NCBI GenBank assembly: GCA_021234155.1
Contig: JAJEKV010000004.1
Coordinates: 4,032,109-4,096,108, forward strand
Direction: 5' to 3'
DNA: 64,000 nt
From: Isoetes taiwanensis
Taxonomy: Eukaryota > Streptophyta > Lycopodiopsida > Isoetales > Isoetaceae
The first letter of the stretch is position 1; each line of letters opens with the position of its first letter. Shown piece after piece: positions 1-13,173 of the stretch. A program made the position numbers and the translations under genes. A model generated the notes under the pieces. The model saw only the letters and a program-made list of their open reading frames with translations, searched no databases and was not told where the DNA came from.

Positions 1-645
1 CCTCCTCCACGAGAACCAATGGGGGCCATCACGTGGGGGGGTATGGGCGTCTGGCCCACGGTGGGTCATAGAGCAGCCGGCAATCGCTCATTCCTTTGCG
101 GGTGTGATGTCCCAGAAAGGGTCGGGCTGGCCTTGAGCACTCTGCGCCAAAAGGTTCGAGGATGAGTGTCGGCCGGGCGAACATCTCCCACGATGCACGG
201 CAAGGTACCGCGCCTTTGTCTCCTTCCGGGATGGCGCAGCTAATACTATGTGGTGGCCCTGGCGGGTAACACGGATCCGAATGTGGCGGAAGCTGCCGCT
301 GCGTTCTTTACACTCGCATCAAACCATCGGTTCGCTGGGAATGTTGTTGACCCCGAGCGACGCGACGGGGGGTCCCGCCAAAGCTTTGTCTACCGCATCC
401 CCGTAATAGCGAAGTCAGCTGGTCTATCTGCTGCTCTAGTGTGGGGGTCCGCAGAATTACTGGGAGGGCGTCCATGAGCATCTCGTCGTAGTCCTCTGCC
501 TGCTCATAATCTAGTCGCAACTGAGGATGGCGAGGGGCTGGCATAGTGGGGGTTCTGGCGGCTTGCCAAACTAGGTCCAAATAAAGTCGGAGGTGATCTG
601 AGTCGACCTCCTCATCCCGACTGTCTGTGCCCACCCGGAAACGAC
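1..645 (-). mobile_element. LINE fragment, end of endonuclease and linker
   Basis: The minus strand between about 640 and 310 encodes the stretch that follows the endonuclease in the LINE family seen again at 12.9-13.3 kb, with matching words such as RDEEVDSDH and QLRLDYE. The reading continues in broken frames to the window edge. Homology stops near 645, so this looks like a 5'-truncated antisense copy. Frameshifts make it non-functional. The family is clear from the three other copies in the window; the exact right end is approximate. Confidence 0.7.
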
Positions 646-916
646 TGATGAGGGGGAAGTAGGGTATTAAAGAGTGGCTAAAATTCGCCAAATGGCTATT
701 TTTTAGACATTTAGTCAAATTTTGTGGCTAAAGGTAATAAAGATCATTTTTTAAGGAAAAACATAATTTAGCCATTCCAAAAGGAAGAAAATTTTGGACA
801 TCTAGAGTTTAGCCAGGATCAACTGCATCATGGCATGCTAAATCGCCTTCTTTGAAGCTGATTATGTGCATCCTGTGCAATTCAAATAGCCATGTTGAAT
901 CTATTTAGGGACCTCT
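646..916. other. AT-rich spacer without recognised gene
   Basis: AT-rich DNA containing repeated gctaaa/agccat words. Similar words occur in the tandem duplication near 37.5-38.1 kb, so this may be a relic of the same repeat. No coding potential was recognised. Confidence 0.4.
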
Positions 917-1135
917 GGGCGTTTGGTCTAGTGGTAACACACTAGTTCCTTAACAATGTGGTCTCGAGTTCGAGACTGCCCAGAATCGCACTCGGTACTG
1001 TTGGGGGTCAAATCCTAACAGACACAATGTAAGGTGGTTGGGGGCAGGGCCCAACCGAGCAATGTAGTGTGGTGTGTGGTCACATGTCCAGTTGGATGCT
1101 GCCTAGTGGCGTGACGTTAAAATACTATCTTATCT
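917..1135 (+). mobile_element. tRNA-derived SINE
   Basis: The first 67 bases fold like a tRNA: GGGC at the start pairs with GCCC near 982, an A-box-like TGGTCTAGTGG follows, and a B-box-like stem with GAGTTCGAGAC gives a T-arm. A further 150 bases of unrelated body follow and end in a segment (about 1090-1125, with GACGTTAAAATA) that resembles the 3' tail of LINEs in this window. This is the plan of a pol III-transcribed SINE moved by a partner LINE. A lone tRNA pseudogene is the alternative, but the 3' tail favours a SINE. Confidence 0.65.
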
Positions 1136-1676
1136 TTAATTTAGGAATCAACATTAGCTATATCAATCATGCTTTGATGGATATTGAATTTGAATCTATA
1201 AGTTGTTTAGGTTAAAGGCTATGATGAATGTTATGTAGTGAGCATTTTAAGCTCTAAGTAATAGTGTTTTATTCTTACAATTATTGACCTTAAAGGGCCC
1301 CATGCACCAAATTAGCCATTTGGATGCATTCAACCTCACCATAATATGTGTGTTCCCTCAAATGGTATCGTTTGCTCCTCATGGATTGTACTTTGAATCT
1401 TTGTTATTGTTTTGTAATCGAAGCATATTGAACCAGTTGACATTCATGTGCTAATGAGTGCTCAGAATTTGAAGCTGAATAGTTGCACTTTAGCCACCAA
1501 ACAAGAAAAATTCGCCAATACAAGAATTTCATATCATATAAATTTTATATTTTAGCCAAGTGGGAAGATAACTAAATAAAAGGATTTTATCAAATTTCGC
1601 CTAATAAAAATCTATGAACTTTTATTTTCAATAGGTTTAGTCAACCTTAATTTGAATAGAAAAACATTTAGGACCC
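1136..1676. other. AT-rich intergenic DNA
   Basis: No gene, structural RNA or clear repeat boundary was recognised here. Confidence 0.4.
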
Positions 1677-2300
1677 TTAAAATTTACCCTGATGGGGAAG
1701 CATTCGGATATGGATGAAGCTGATAAAAGGGACACCATGGAGAACTGCCCTTAGTGCTGGTTTCCCAAAAGGAATAGACTGTCCAAGTGCTTGCGCAACC
1801 AATCTCATTCCAGATGAATGTACCATGCCCGCCAAGTAGCGACAAATGAACTTAGATATCCTAATTTTACTCTGTAAATGAAGCTCAATCAAACCTAGAC
1901 TGCCAACAAATTTTGGTTCCATACATGTGGACCAAGCGACCTTCACAACTACATCTGTCACAGTACCTGCCCAAATGAAGTTACAGACAATTGCGACAAC
2001 CTCTTGAAACTTTGTTTTTGAGGCAAGCAGAAACAGAAGAAAGATGAAGAATAAGATTGCTCCATGGCACCAAAGGTGATTGAGACTGAACAACAAGACC
2101 TGTCAAAATGTACATTATTATGCATAATCTTTTTGAGCAAGCAGATATCAGGGCCAAGACGAAGTAACCTTAAAAGAGAAACATATTGTTTATCATCTCT
2201 CCCAACAAGAGAGGTTCATATGAGTGTTGCTTGGTAATTCTAAATATCAATGATGAGGTCTTTAAATATTGATACTCAAACAATTTCTGTTAAATCTCCA
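1677..2300 (-). pseudogene. L1-type LINE, region after reverse transcriptase (copy I)
   Basis: An open frame of 139 codons (1677-2096) on the minus strand contains CNFIWAG, KVAWSTC, SLGLIELHLQSK and FICRYL. These match the conserved block after the reverse transcriptase of plant L1 LINEs (FxWGG ... VAW ... GGLGxxxLxxxN). The upstream part (2097-2300) is repeated at 2707-2851 plus 9128-9240, which shows this is the uninterrupted copy of a local repeat. No start or full RT domain is present, so it is a truncated relic. Confidence 0.65.
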
Positions 2301-2706
2301 CGCATCCATTTAGCATAAGCTTCTACATTTTGCACCCAAATGAGATACCAAAGAGTACATTCTGAAACTTTTGACAACATAGAATACAAAATTTCTTTAT
2401 AATGGTTCTATTGTTCCTAAGTTGCATACAAGATCTCAGTGGTTCAAGATCTCGCATGAAAGAATGGCATGAATAAGATAGTTGTAGACTTGAAAGGATA
2501 AGATTTAGAAATTCTAAGCATGAGTTATGCTGCAAATCATGCATATGCCATAAGGTTAGGTTTTAGAGACGATAGCTCAGTATCATGTAGGAAAGCATCT
2601 TAAAAATTGAGCGCAGCTACCAAAATTATAGCACATGGCATGCACATCTATTTTATGTAGCCTGTGCCCGTCGTATACAAGTCTTTCTTTCCAGAGTTTT
2701 AGACAG
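2301..2706. other. Spacer between L1 copies
   Basis: AT-rich sequence between the two related L1 fragments; probably LINE-derived but too decayed to translate. No other feature is seen. Confidence 0.35.
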
Positions 2707-2851
2707 GAGTAAGATGAAGTAGAAGATTGCTCCGTGGCACCAAAGGTGATTGAGATTGAACAACAAGGCCTGTAAGAATGCATTACGTGATTATATATAA
2801 GTTTTTTGAACAAGCAGATATGAAGGCCAGACCAAGTAAGCTTAGATACCA
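2707..2851 (-). pseudogene. L1-type LINE copy II, left part
   Basis: This stretch is a close copy of 2041-2180: gattgctccgtggcaccaa, gattgagattgaacaacaag and caagcagatatgaaggcc all recur with small changes. Similarity stops where the GA-rich tract starts and resumes at 9128. The insertion between is described under the element array. Confidence 0.65.
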
Positions 2852-2945
2852 AAGAGAGAGAGAGAGGGAGAGGGGAGGGGGGAGCGGAGCGGGAACGGAG
2901 GGGAGCGGAGGGGGGGGGGGAGGGAGGGAGGGAGAGAGAGGCGTT
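2852..2945. repeat. GA-rich tract at left edge of element array
   Basis: An interrupted (GA)n/(GGA)n purine tract of about 90 bases. It directly abuts the GGCCACATGC terminus of the first element and replaces the L1 sequence found at the matching point of copy I. Confidence 0.85.
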
Positions 2946-4168
2946 GGCCACATGCATGACGAAAATGAGAGATAACGAGAGATGGGAGATGATGAGAGAT
3001 AGGGGAGAGACAAATTTTTTACTTGAGAGACAATTTGCCCCTAACTGTTGTTAGGGGCGTTTTTATTGCTTGTCGCCCGTTAAGGCTGGGTTGCCGAATT
3101 TTGCCTTTTCCTCTCGTCAAAAAACTGTGCTTTATATTCTGGCAACGAGCAAGTTTTTTGGGTACTCTGTTTTGGAGAGTTCTTTGCCTCATTTCTTAGT
3201 TGATTCATTAGTTGATTTGATCAAACTAACTCTTTTAATATGCACTGCTCTAGTTTAGATCCAAGTCACAGGAAGGAGCCGACTGTCACAGGAGCTTTAT
3301 CCCCTATTTTATAAACTTTAGAGGCCGATTCCAGCAAAACTCTGTTAAAATAAACCCTAGAGCCTGTCCAAGCAAAACTTTGTTTAGTTTCCTGTACCGA
3401 TGGAATCATGACGAAATTTCTAGAAGGTAAGAAAAAATCGAAAATGATTTTTTTTGTTTCTGTTCAGTATGAAAAACGATTTCTTTGTTTCTATTCAGTG
3501 ATTTTTTCGAAGTTTTGCATCTGCAAATTTTAACTGTCCATTTTACAGCATATACAGAATAATAACAAAAGATTTAAAATCAAATTGTGTAGCAGCAGCA
3601 TATGCAATCTGGACTTAAAACAAATCGAATCAAACATGGCTTAAAACGATTTGAATATGCCAGAATAGGGTTTGAAAGTTGTTTAAACCAAAAATTTTGC
3701 CTGAATATGGTTCAAAACATATTTTTTAACAAAAATAGGATTGACACAGGCTATAAGAGGGATTAAACTTGCCGAACATTGGATGAGCTTGAATCTGCAT
3801 GTCTAGATGGCTTGAACGAGTCTGCATAGCTTGAATGTGATTCCTGGAGAAGCTCGCACCCAATGATTCCTGGTGAAGCCTGCGCTCACGATTCCTGGAG
3901 GACTCACCTGCACTCACGATTCCTGGAGGCTCACCTGTGCTCGCGATTCCTGGAGGCGCACGATTCCTAGAGGCTGGCTCACCTGTGCTCACGAAGAAAC
4001 AGGGGAGGGAGGAAAAATGAATAATCCGGCATGAAAAAAATAATCTGGCATACCTGTTTTTGTTTGGCCTAACCGGTCTCGTTAACAAGCGAGAGATTAC
4101 TATCTCTCGTGCTCTCTCACCACATACGGTATAAAAATTATCTCTCGTCGTATGCGACGAGTGTGGCC
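2946..4168. mobile_element. Non-autonomous element E1 with GGCCACATGC-type ends
   Basis: E1 starts with GGCCACATGC and ends with the diverged inverse GTGTGGCC. Both ends carry subterminal GAGAGAT words, and the left end has a small palindrome CCCCTAACTGTTGTTAGGGG (about 3042-3061) followed by CCGTTAAGG. About 400 bases from the left end match E3 closely. No transposase is encoded. GA-rich flanks lie on both sides; the right one is short (4169-4188). The structure suits a deletion derivative of a TIR DNA transposon. Confidence 0.7.
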
Positions 4169-4812
4169 AGTGCAAGAGAGAGAAGGTCGGCCACATGAGA
4201 GCTGAGAGATCATGGGAGAGGTCATTTGAGAGGAGAGATTATTAGAGATATGCGAGAGTCCACTTAGTGGACTCTCGCATTTAGAGATAATTCGCCCCTA
4301 ACTGCTGTTAGGGGCGTTTCCATTAATAAGATGTCCGTTAAGGATAATGTCCCAAAAAATTTATGGAGCCAATTTTTGGAGGCCAGAATTTTCGACCTTA
4401 ATTCCGGCCTCTGTTCAAGGTGGGCGGGCTCCAAGAATTGAAGCTCCAAAATTCTTCCCTCCTAGCATCGCACTCAGCGCCAATTGTCAATCCGGTAAGC
4501 ATTTCTTGCATTTCTTTACTTCAATTTGTGAAATGCTTTGGTAATAGCCACATTCTTAGCAATCTCTTGCTTGATAAATCAGGCACAAATTGTCTCAAAA
4601 CATGACGAAGGCAACTAGATCCTCTTTGCCGAATGCTAAGAAGCCTTTTGTTCCCCTTAGGACCGAGAAATTGGATCCAAGAAGAACTAAGAGGATGATT
4701 GGATCAGTTTCCTAATCTGTGGCCATTGAGATAAATTCCGAGCCTGCAAGGGCTTCCAATTGCAATCTAAGGAGAAGGAAGAGGGATCAGTCAGAAGATG
4801 GATTACCGAGGT

Positions 4813-6113
4813 TCAATCTGAGTGTTTATCATCTCTGTTTTGGAAGATGACATGTCTTATCAAGTCTCCTTCCTTCTTCAATTTCTTGTTCATGTCTTCA
4901 GTTTCATAATAGTTTATATCTGGCAATTCTGCTTCCAAGGGCAATATTTCCAATTCTAAGTCCTCCATAATGTAGAAATTCCACAAAACACATGCTGCAT
5001 GAATGCTCTTGGCTGCCCTGCCAACATGAATAGGCAAAGCCTTGAGGATCCTGAACTTCTCTTTTACTATGCCAAATCCATTCTCTATACAAAAACTGCC
5101 CTTGCAAATCCTCTTGTTGAACCTGCCAGAAGCTCTTGTGCCATCTGGAAATACCTTCATTAAGAACCTTCTGCTTGGATATGCTGAATCCCCTAAAAGC
5201 ATTGGTGGAGTAGTAACTGTCACCTCTGCATCCAGTATTTCACCTCTCCTGTTAATCTTTTTTTCAGTCATTTGGACAGTAGGTTCCTGCAAAATCTGAT
5301 TTGATGCTATCCTCTTATACAATAGACTCTTCTTGAACTGATTGGAATTATGCACAGATCCTGTTCTACTAACACACACATTGATAAACATTCTAGAGTG
5401 TGTTACTACACCTTGCATGAGACAGGAATGCCTCTTATGTCTGTTGTAGTAATCATTCCCTTTGTCTTTCCTCCAAGGCTTTCTGTACAAGAATGTGAGA
5501 ACCATCAATAGCATAAAAAATACTAGGCAAACCTGTGGCATCTTCAAATTCCTTCATGATATCAAGGAGTCTCTGACCCGAAGGTAAGGCAATGAATTTT
5601 TTGTAAAGCATGGTCTTGGATGCTAAAACTAAAGTCATTTTTGGACTGTGGCTTTTCCAACATAAAACCTTTGACCAACATGCAATGGCATCTCACCATG
5701 AGCAAGAAAGTAGAGTACCATAGCTACTGCTTTCCTAGGACCTACAGGGGGCTTGACCTTCTGGCCTGGTCTGATCAGGTATGGCACAATACGGCCAACC
5801 AGTTTCTCAAATGACCCTCCCTTCATTCTATAAAACTGATGCCACATATCATCTTCGAATGAGGGAATGCAATTCCAAGCATGATTGTCAATGTTATCCC
5901 ATTGAGTGGTCTGTCTCGGACAAACCCAAAATCTTCTCGGTGATCTTCTTAATCGAGATGTTGCAGCCAAGCGTAAGATGGAAGATGCACATGAAAAATG
6001 AGTGTTGTCTTCTTGAAAATCATCTTCATCCACTATTGCCATAGGATCCTCGAGCTCGTTTTCTTGGATGAGATCCAAGCAAAAATTCTGCATTGCTAAA
6101 CCTAGCACAATAG
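4813..6113 (-). pseudogene. PIF/Harbinger-type DDE transposase, broken
   Basis: Read on the minus strand, three overlapping frames give one DDE_Tnp_4-like protein. The N-terminal part (6108-5635) has the WDNIDNHAW and VAMVLYFLAHGE region. The middle frame (5638-5453) has AIDGSHI, the first catalytic Asp. The last frame (5547-4813) has KPWRKDKGNDYYN, LLGDSAYP (second Asp) and ENGFGIVKEKFRIL (Glu). This motif order is that of HARBI1/PIF transposases, nuclear enzymes that cut and paste DNA. At least two frameshifts, near 5636 and 5460-5500, inactivate it. The 5' coding part is displaced by the hAT insertion and resumes at 7045-7213, where the frame ending MLLRAIV joins LGLAMQNF across the insertion. 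Confidence 0.8.
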
Positions 6114-7036
6114 CAGTGTTGTCAGGTACGTTTAGTACGGTACGGGTATTATACGTACTTAACGTATTAATACCGTATGCATACCTCTCATTTAAAAAGT
6201 ACTTTAAATACGTTTTTTAGAATTATAAAATACTTATTAAATACGTAAAATGCGTACTTTATGTATAGTACGTTAAGTACTTCCTGTAATTTTTTAAAAC
6301 TATTATTTCTTGTATTGCAGTTGAAATAGTTGCAATAACAACTAGTATGAAGAACTTCAAGTTTTAAATAATGAACTAGAATATATCACTCTAGAAAATG
6401 AAGTATTTCTCAAAGTTTTCAATCCAAAATATGTCAATTTAAGAGTTATATATTCTAGTTTGCAATCTACACCCACAGACATTAAGTAATTGTTGCTTAT
6501 TTTTTGCATCCGAAGCTATTAACTGTCGCTGACCTCTGTATTTCTTTCCTGGCATGAATGCAAGCTACTGAAGTATTAAGGAGAAGGTCTTCCTCCTGCC
6601 ATGACAAAACAAGGAGAAAGATGGGTCTGCATCTCCATCTCCATTCCGATTTGGCAGCTAGGGTAAGAAGAAAGAGGGAAAAAACACAGAGGTTTTGGGC
6701 GTTTATTTGCAAGAATTTTTTTTTTTTTTAACTACAATTCCATAATTTCCCTAATGTCTACAGTCTCCTAATGTGTTTTTTACTCCTATTCTATAATATA
6801 TAATAATGTATTTTTCCTAATATATAATTTTACCAATTCCATTGGTCTAATGTCATTTGGACGCTTTTTTTTTTAAGTATGTATCATACGTACTGTACGT
6901 ATTAATACGTTAAGTACGGTATTAATAAAACAAGAGCTCAATTTGACCTGTCAACTTATAGGTATAGTACGTATAGTACTGTGAGGAAGGTATGGGACGT
7001 ATGTAAACGTAAAATACGGGTACGTAAACAACACTG
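6114..7036. mobile_element. hAT-type non-autonomous element with 8-bp target duplication
   Basis: The element is bounded by a perfect 8-bp direct repeat CACAATAG at 6106-6113 and 7037-7044. Its ends are inverted repeats starting CAGTGTTGT, with ACGTAC-rich subterminal DNA (tacgtacttaacgtattaa and similar words). An 8-bp duplication and CAGTG termini are hallmarks of hAT transposons. It is 923 bp long and encodes no transposase. It interrupts the Harbinger-like transposase, so it arrived after E2. Confidence 0.9.
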
Positions 7037-7437
7037 CACAATAGCCCTAAGAAGCATTGCAATCATACCTAAAATGACCGGATCCATGCTTGAATGACAC
7101 TGTCGGTGATGATTTCCTGCCTCAATGGTGTAGGGAATGGATTTTTTACAGAAATTAGCTTGAAATGGGGTGCAGGAAGTCTGTGTGGGCGAACTCGAAA
7201 TATCCCATATCATTCATTTTGAAGATTGAATGAAGAACGAATTATCCCATATGGGATGGCCAGCCGGAATAAAATTGGAGGGAAAAAATCTGGCGGGGAG
7301 GAAGAAAATTGCCCGAAACGGCCGTTGTTAAGGCTCGAGAGAAGCTCATCTCTGATCTTCTCTCGAGCTATACTGTATACTTTTCGTCTCTCGCCGTATA
7401 TAACGAGAGACAAAAAAATTTCAAGCATGTGGCCGAC

Positions 7438-7544
<107 letters not shown>

Positions 7545-7547
7545 GTT

Positions 7548-9425
<1,878 letters not shown>

Positions 9426-9429
9426 CAGA

Positions 9430-10536
9430 TCACTGCGGGCTCAAGTTCTAGAAAAATTCAATAACGACATAGAAATGATTTTAAGAGGATGCCACGAATA
9501 TCGCTAGTATCCATTGGGTACAAGACCCTGCCAACTATAGCAAACATCTAGCTGATGTAATCATGGAAGTGGCTGAAAATTCTTTGGCAAGACAAAAGGT
9601 TGTAAATGTGGACCTTGTAATAAGCAAAAACACAGTTTAAGAAAGCACATGATAAGAAGGAAGCTAGAAAATATTACAGAAATTTAGTAAAGAGGAAGAA
9701 GGAGGCTTGACATGCAAAGATGTTTGAAGAGATAAACTCCAAGAGATTTTGGATGAAAGCAAAAAAAATGCCATGATCAAGTTGAGTGCTTTTCAAAGGC
9801 TGAATGCTAAATTTTGTCGCTAAACTTTATTCTAGGTAATGCACCAATGCCACTAGTTAAGGATGGACATATCCCGATTTTTGACATAAAATGATGTACA
9901 TGAATCGCTCTAAAAAATGCATAATGGTAAAGCTCCAGATCATCAAGGCTTAATAACCGAAGTTGCTTGGGGGGGGATAGCACCGCAAGCTTGCTGATTT
10001 ATGCAATCTGATCATAAGCTCGGGCAAGTTTCCAGAAACATGGTGCATTAGTAGAGTGATCCCCATTTATAAATATGGCGAGAAGAAAGATATAAGTAAT
10101 TATAAGACCATTCTAGTTAGTGATTTGTTAAATAAGCGTTTTGCCTCTATGGTGGAACATAAAATAAGTTTACAAATGGGCTGATGAATAGAAGGCTAGA
10201 GTGCATTGCCAAGCAGGTTTCAGACCGGAGCATTCAACCATTGACCATCTGGTCACATTACATGCTATAATGGAAGGAGCAAAAGGTAAAAACAATAGGA
10301 GATATTTAACATTCATTGAATTGGTGAAGGCAGTGTTAAAAGGCAAAAGTTAGCTAGCAGGCTAGAACATTTGCAGGTGCCTGTTGAACTCTGTTGTGCA
10401 GTATCCTGTATATATGAACAGGTTCTCGTTCAGCTTTTCTTCCCTTTTAAAGGACAAGAGCAGATAACTACTACCACTATGGTGAAACAAGGATGCCCTT
10501 GTTCGCCGATATTATTTGGCCTATATATTGATAAAA
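9430..10536 (+). pseudogene. Sense LINE relic, endonuclease linker to early RT
   Basis: Plus-strand translation in shifting frames gives HLADVIMEVAENSLARQK, then CISRVIPIYKYGEKKDISNY, then CQAGFRPEHSTIDHLVTLHA, and finally MVKQGCPCSPILFGLYIDKI. The last two blocks are RT motifs (GFR..RST.D and QGCP.SP.LF..Y). Many stops and frameshifts are present. The RT stops after YIDKI at 10536, where the A/G-rich tail of an antisense LINE begins, so the 3' half was lost or displaced. Confidence 0.7.
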
Positions 10537-11585
10537 TAGAATAGAATAGAATAGAATAGAATATGATTTTATCGTCCACGGAGACCAACTGGCCTATGGG
10601 ACCCAAGTACAAAGAGAGAGAGCAAAGCAGCGATTACTACGGGGATTAAAACCCTCACCGAAGGGTTTTCGGGAAAAACCTTAAGTAGCAATAAGGATGC
10701 CGACATCTTCGCATACATAATCACAAGTAATGCGGTGAGGTTAATGTCGGACGAGGGGGGCATAATCGAGTCCACAGATCCATTACCTCCCCGGAGGTAC
10801 GATCCCAACAAGCCTACAGAGGAGGCCGTGCTTTCAGAGCTCATGCAAGGCCCGATGGGGCACAACTAACCGAGTATACCGAGCCCGGATATGCCCCGTG
10901 CGGACGGACAGCCCGGAGGGCGTGACTTTCATCCTCAATGGGCCTCGTTGACAAAGACCGACGGACTCGGCCCTCACGCGGCCCCGAATCCATCTCCCCG
11001 CCTCAATGCGGAGGTGGTGTGCACTGTCGCGAATGGAAGCAATCACCCTGCGGCTTTTCATGGGTAGATGGGTGCGCAGTGGTAGTGGTGTGGGCCCCCG
11101 TGAGCATGGGATTAACCTCTTTGTCGATAATTTGCCACCTTGACATGTGACAGGCCTCTGTGATCCCAAAGCTTGGCCATGAAGCAAGCATCCGCACTTG
11201 CTTCAAGGCGTGCGTTTTCTTCCGGTGTATGCCTTTGGTCCACATCGCGGTGCCTCGCACATTCCATAGCGAGAACCACCGGGCTTGCTTGTCTTTCCGC
11301 CGAGGCTTTGAGTCATTTGCGGGCCCATCGCCATCGCCAAAGCAAGGTTGGGCAGCGGGGCTTCATCCATAGCCACCACCTTCCGGAAGTAAATAATGTG
11401 ACGTTCCAAAGCAGACCCCCTCGTAATGGAAGGAAGCTGTCTCTTGGAGCAAGATCTGATATGGGGACCGTGGATTTCACTCCCGGTGCCGGGCTAAGAA
11501 AGCTTTACAGACTGCTCTAGATCGCGTTCAAGTGGTGAGGGATATCACCGCCCCCACACTACGCCCCATAGAGGAGGACCGGGGT

Positions 11586-12617
11586 TCAACCAAGGCCCCG
11601 AACAAGTGTGCCTGGTGACCCCATGCATATAGCTCGCCTTGTGATTTGTTGTTTTGCATTGCATCTGGGGCTTTCAGCCCGCAGTGACCCAGAAACGATG
11701 GATGCATCCCAGTGTGTGGTAGTAGAAAACTCAATGCCCAAATACTTATAAGACTGAGCCACCTCCACTACCTGCCCCTGGTAAGTGAATGAGGGAAGAC
11801 GTGGGTGCCGAGATGATGGGACCAGCAGCACCCTTGTCTTGGCCAAGTTAACTCTCATGTCAGTAAATTGGCAGAAAGTGTCCAAAGCATCCAGGTGGCG
11901 TTGCATGTCCTCTGGGGTATATGCGAAAGCGTGCCAACATCATCGCATATATGAGTTGCCGGATTATGTGGTGCATCAACTGAGCCCCCCCGTGCTCAGC
12001 TAGCCATTCTTCTAGTTGGTCAATGTACAAGCCGAAGAGCGTCGGGGATAGAGGGCAGCCTTGGCGCACCCCAATGCTACTAACAACGGGCTCCCCGACA
12101 AAGTGTGAGACGCACCGAGCAAGCCTCAGATAGTGCGTATATATAGCATTCTCGCAAGTCGACGGGGTCCCTAGTCGTCTCAATCTGTCCCACAACTTAT
12201 CCCGAGGCACTGTGTCAAAAGCCTTTGCGAAATCCACAAAGCAACAGTACAGATTCTGGCGTCGATTCCGGCTATCCTCTATGAGTGTTCGCAGAGTGAA
12301 GATATGGTCAATAGTAGAATGCCGGGCGGAAGCCTGCCTGGCGGCGGCGAGCCCCGACTTCTCCATCCTCGCCCAAAGTGTCAATCGCCGCCAAGAATCC
12401 CGCAAGCAACTTGGCAAAGACAGAACCGACTATAATGGTAACGATAGTTGGTCGGGCTGTGGGGGTCCCCCGCTTTGTATATGGGCACAACTCTACTAGT
12501 AGTCCAGTCTTGGGGAAGCCTTCTTGCAATGCCCCTGTTGAAGAGTCTTTGTGAGAACCGGCACCATTGGGGCCCCGCCCACTTGAGAAGCTCACCGCGA
12601 TACCATCCAAAATCCAC
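11586..12617 (-). pseudogene. LINE reverse transcriptase, broken
   Basis: The frame 12417-11860 contains RHSTIDHIFTLRTLI, CCFVDFAKAFDTVPRDKLW and IGVRQGCPLSPTLFGLYID, the fingers/palm motifs of LINE RTs, with the first catalytic Asp in VDFAKAFD. The YADD box lies near 11945 but is read in the wrong frame (IYAMM), so a frameshift occurs just before it. The following frame, 11906-11586, has YKYLGIEF, typical of the segment after the palm. Upstream, PTNYRYHYS belongs to the RT N-terminal region. Confidence 0.8.
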
Positions 12618-13173
12618 GCCTTCCGGGTTAGCGTTAGGCGGAGGCCCATTATGACATCCCCTTCAAGAATGACCGGTGCTAGGCCTGCTCTGAGGAGGTA
12701 TGCGGTGCCCGGCTTCCCATTGGGTCATCACAGTGCCGCAAGTATCTCACCCATTGTTCCTCGGGGTAATATTTCACGTGGAAACATGCGGCAGGCTTAC
12801 TCAAGACCTTTCTCCGAAGGCCCTAGGGTGGCGGTCTAGAAGACCAAGCATCATTGCTGGTGCTCAAAAGTACACAGCTTTCTTGGTCTTGAGGAAGGAG
12901 CGGTATTGACGGGACGGCTGCGGGCGCGAATGGTGGGGTCAAAGACTTTGGCGGAGCCATCGTTTCAGCTCCCGACATTCGTCATCGAACCAGTGATTGC
13001 GGGGGAAGGTGGTTGCAGCCCCTGTGGATCGTCGAGAGCGGTCTCTCCCAAAGCATCTGTCCCCTACCCTCAGAAGGAGCTGGTTCAGCTGGGCCGTCTG
13101 CTGTTGAAGTGTGGGGAGTTGCAGCACTCCCGGCAGCTCATGCTCAAGCATCCTCGCATAGACCGCCGCATGA

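Larger units (their letters stand above)
4189..7434. mobile_element. Element E2, transposase-bearing member of the GA-flanked family
   Basis: E2 begins GGCCACATG and ends GCATGTGGCC, with the same subterminal GAGAGATA words and the CCCCTAACTGCTGTTAGGGG palindrome (about 4297-4316) as E1 and E3. It is 3246 bp long, of which 931 bp are a hAT-type insertion and its duplicated target, leaving about 2.3 kb. It contains a Harbinger-like transposase pseudogene on the minus strand and so looks like the formerly autonomous member. A short plus-strand reading frame at 4603-4716, rich in Lys and Arg, could be a relic of the second, DNA-binding protein of such elements, but this is weak. Confidence 0.65.

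Noticed and set aside
917-983. Functional tRNA gene
   Set aside because: The anticodon region is not a clear tRNA loop, and the sequence continues into a SINE body with a LINE-like tail.
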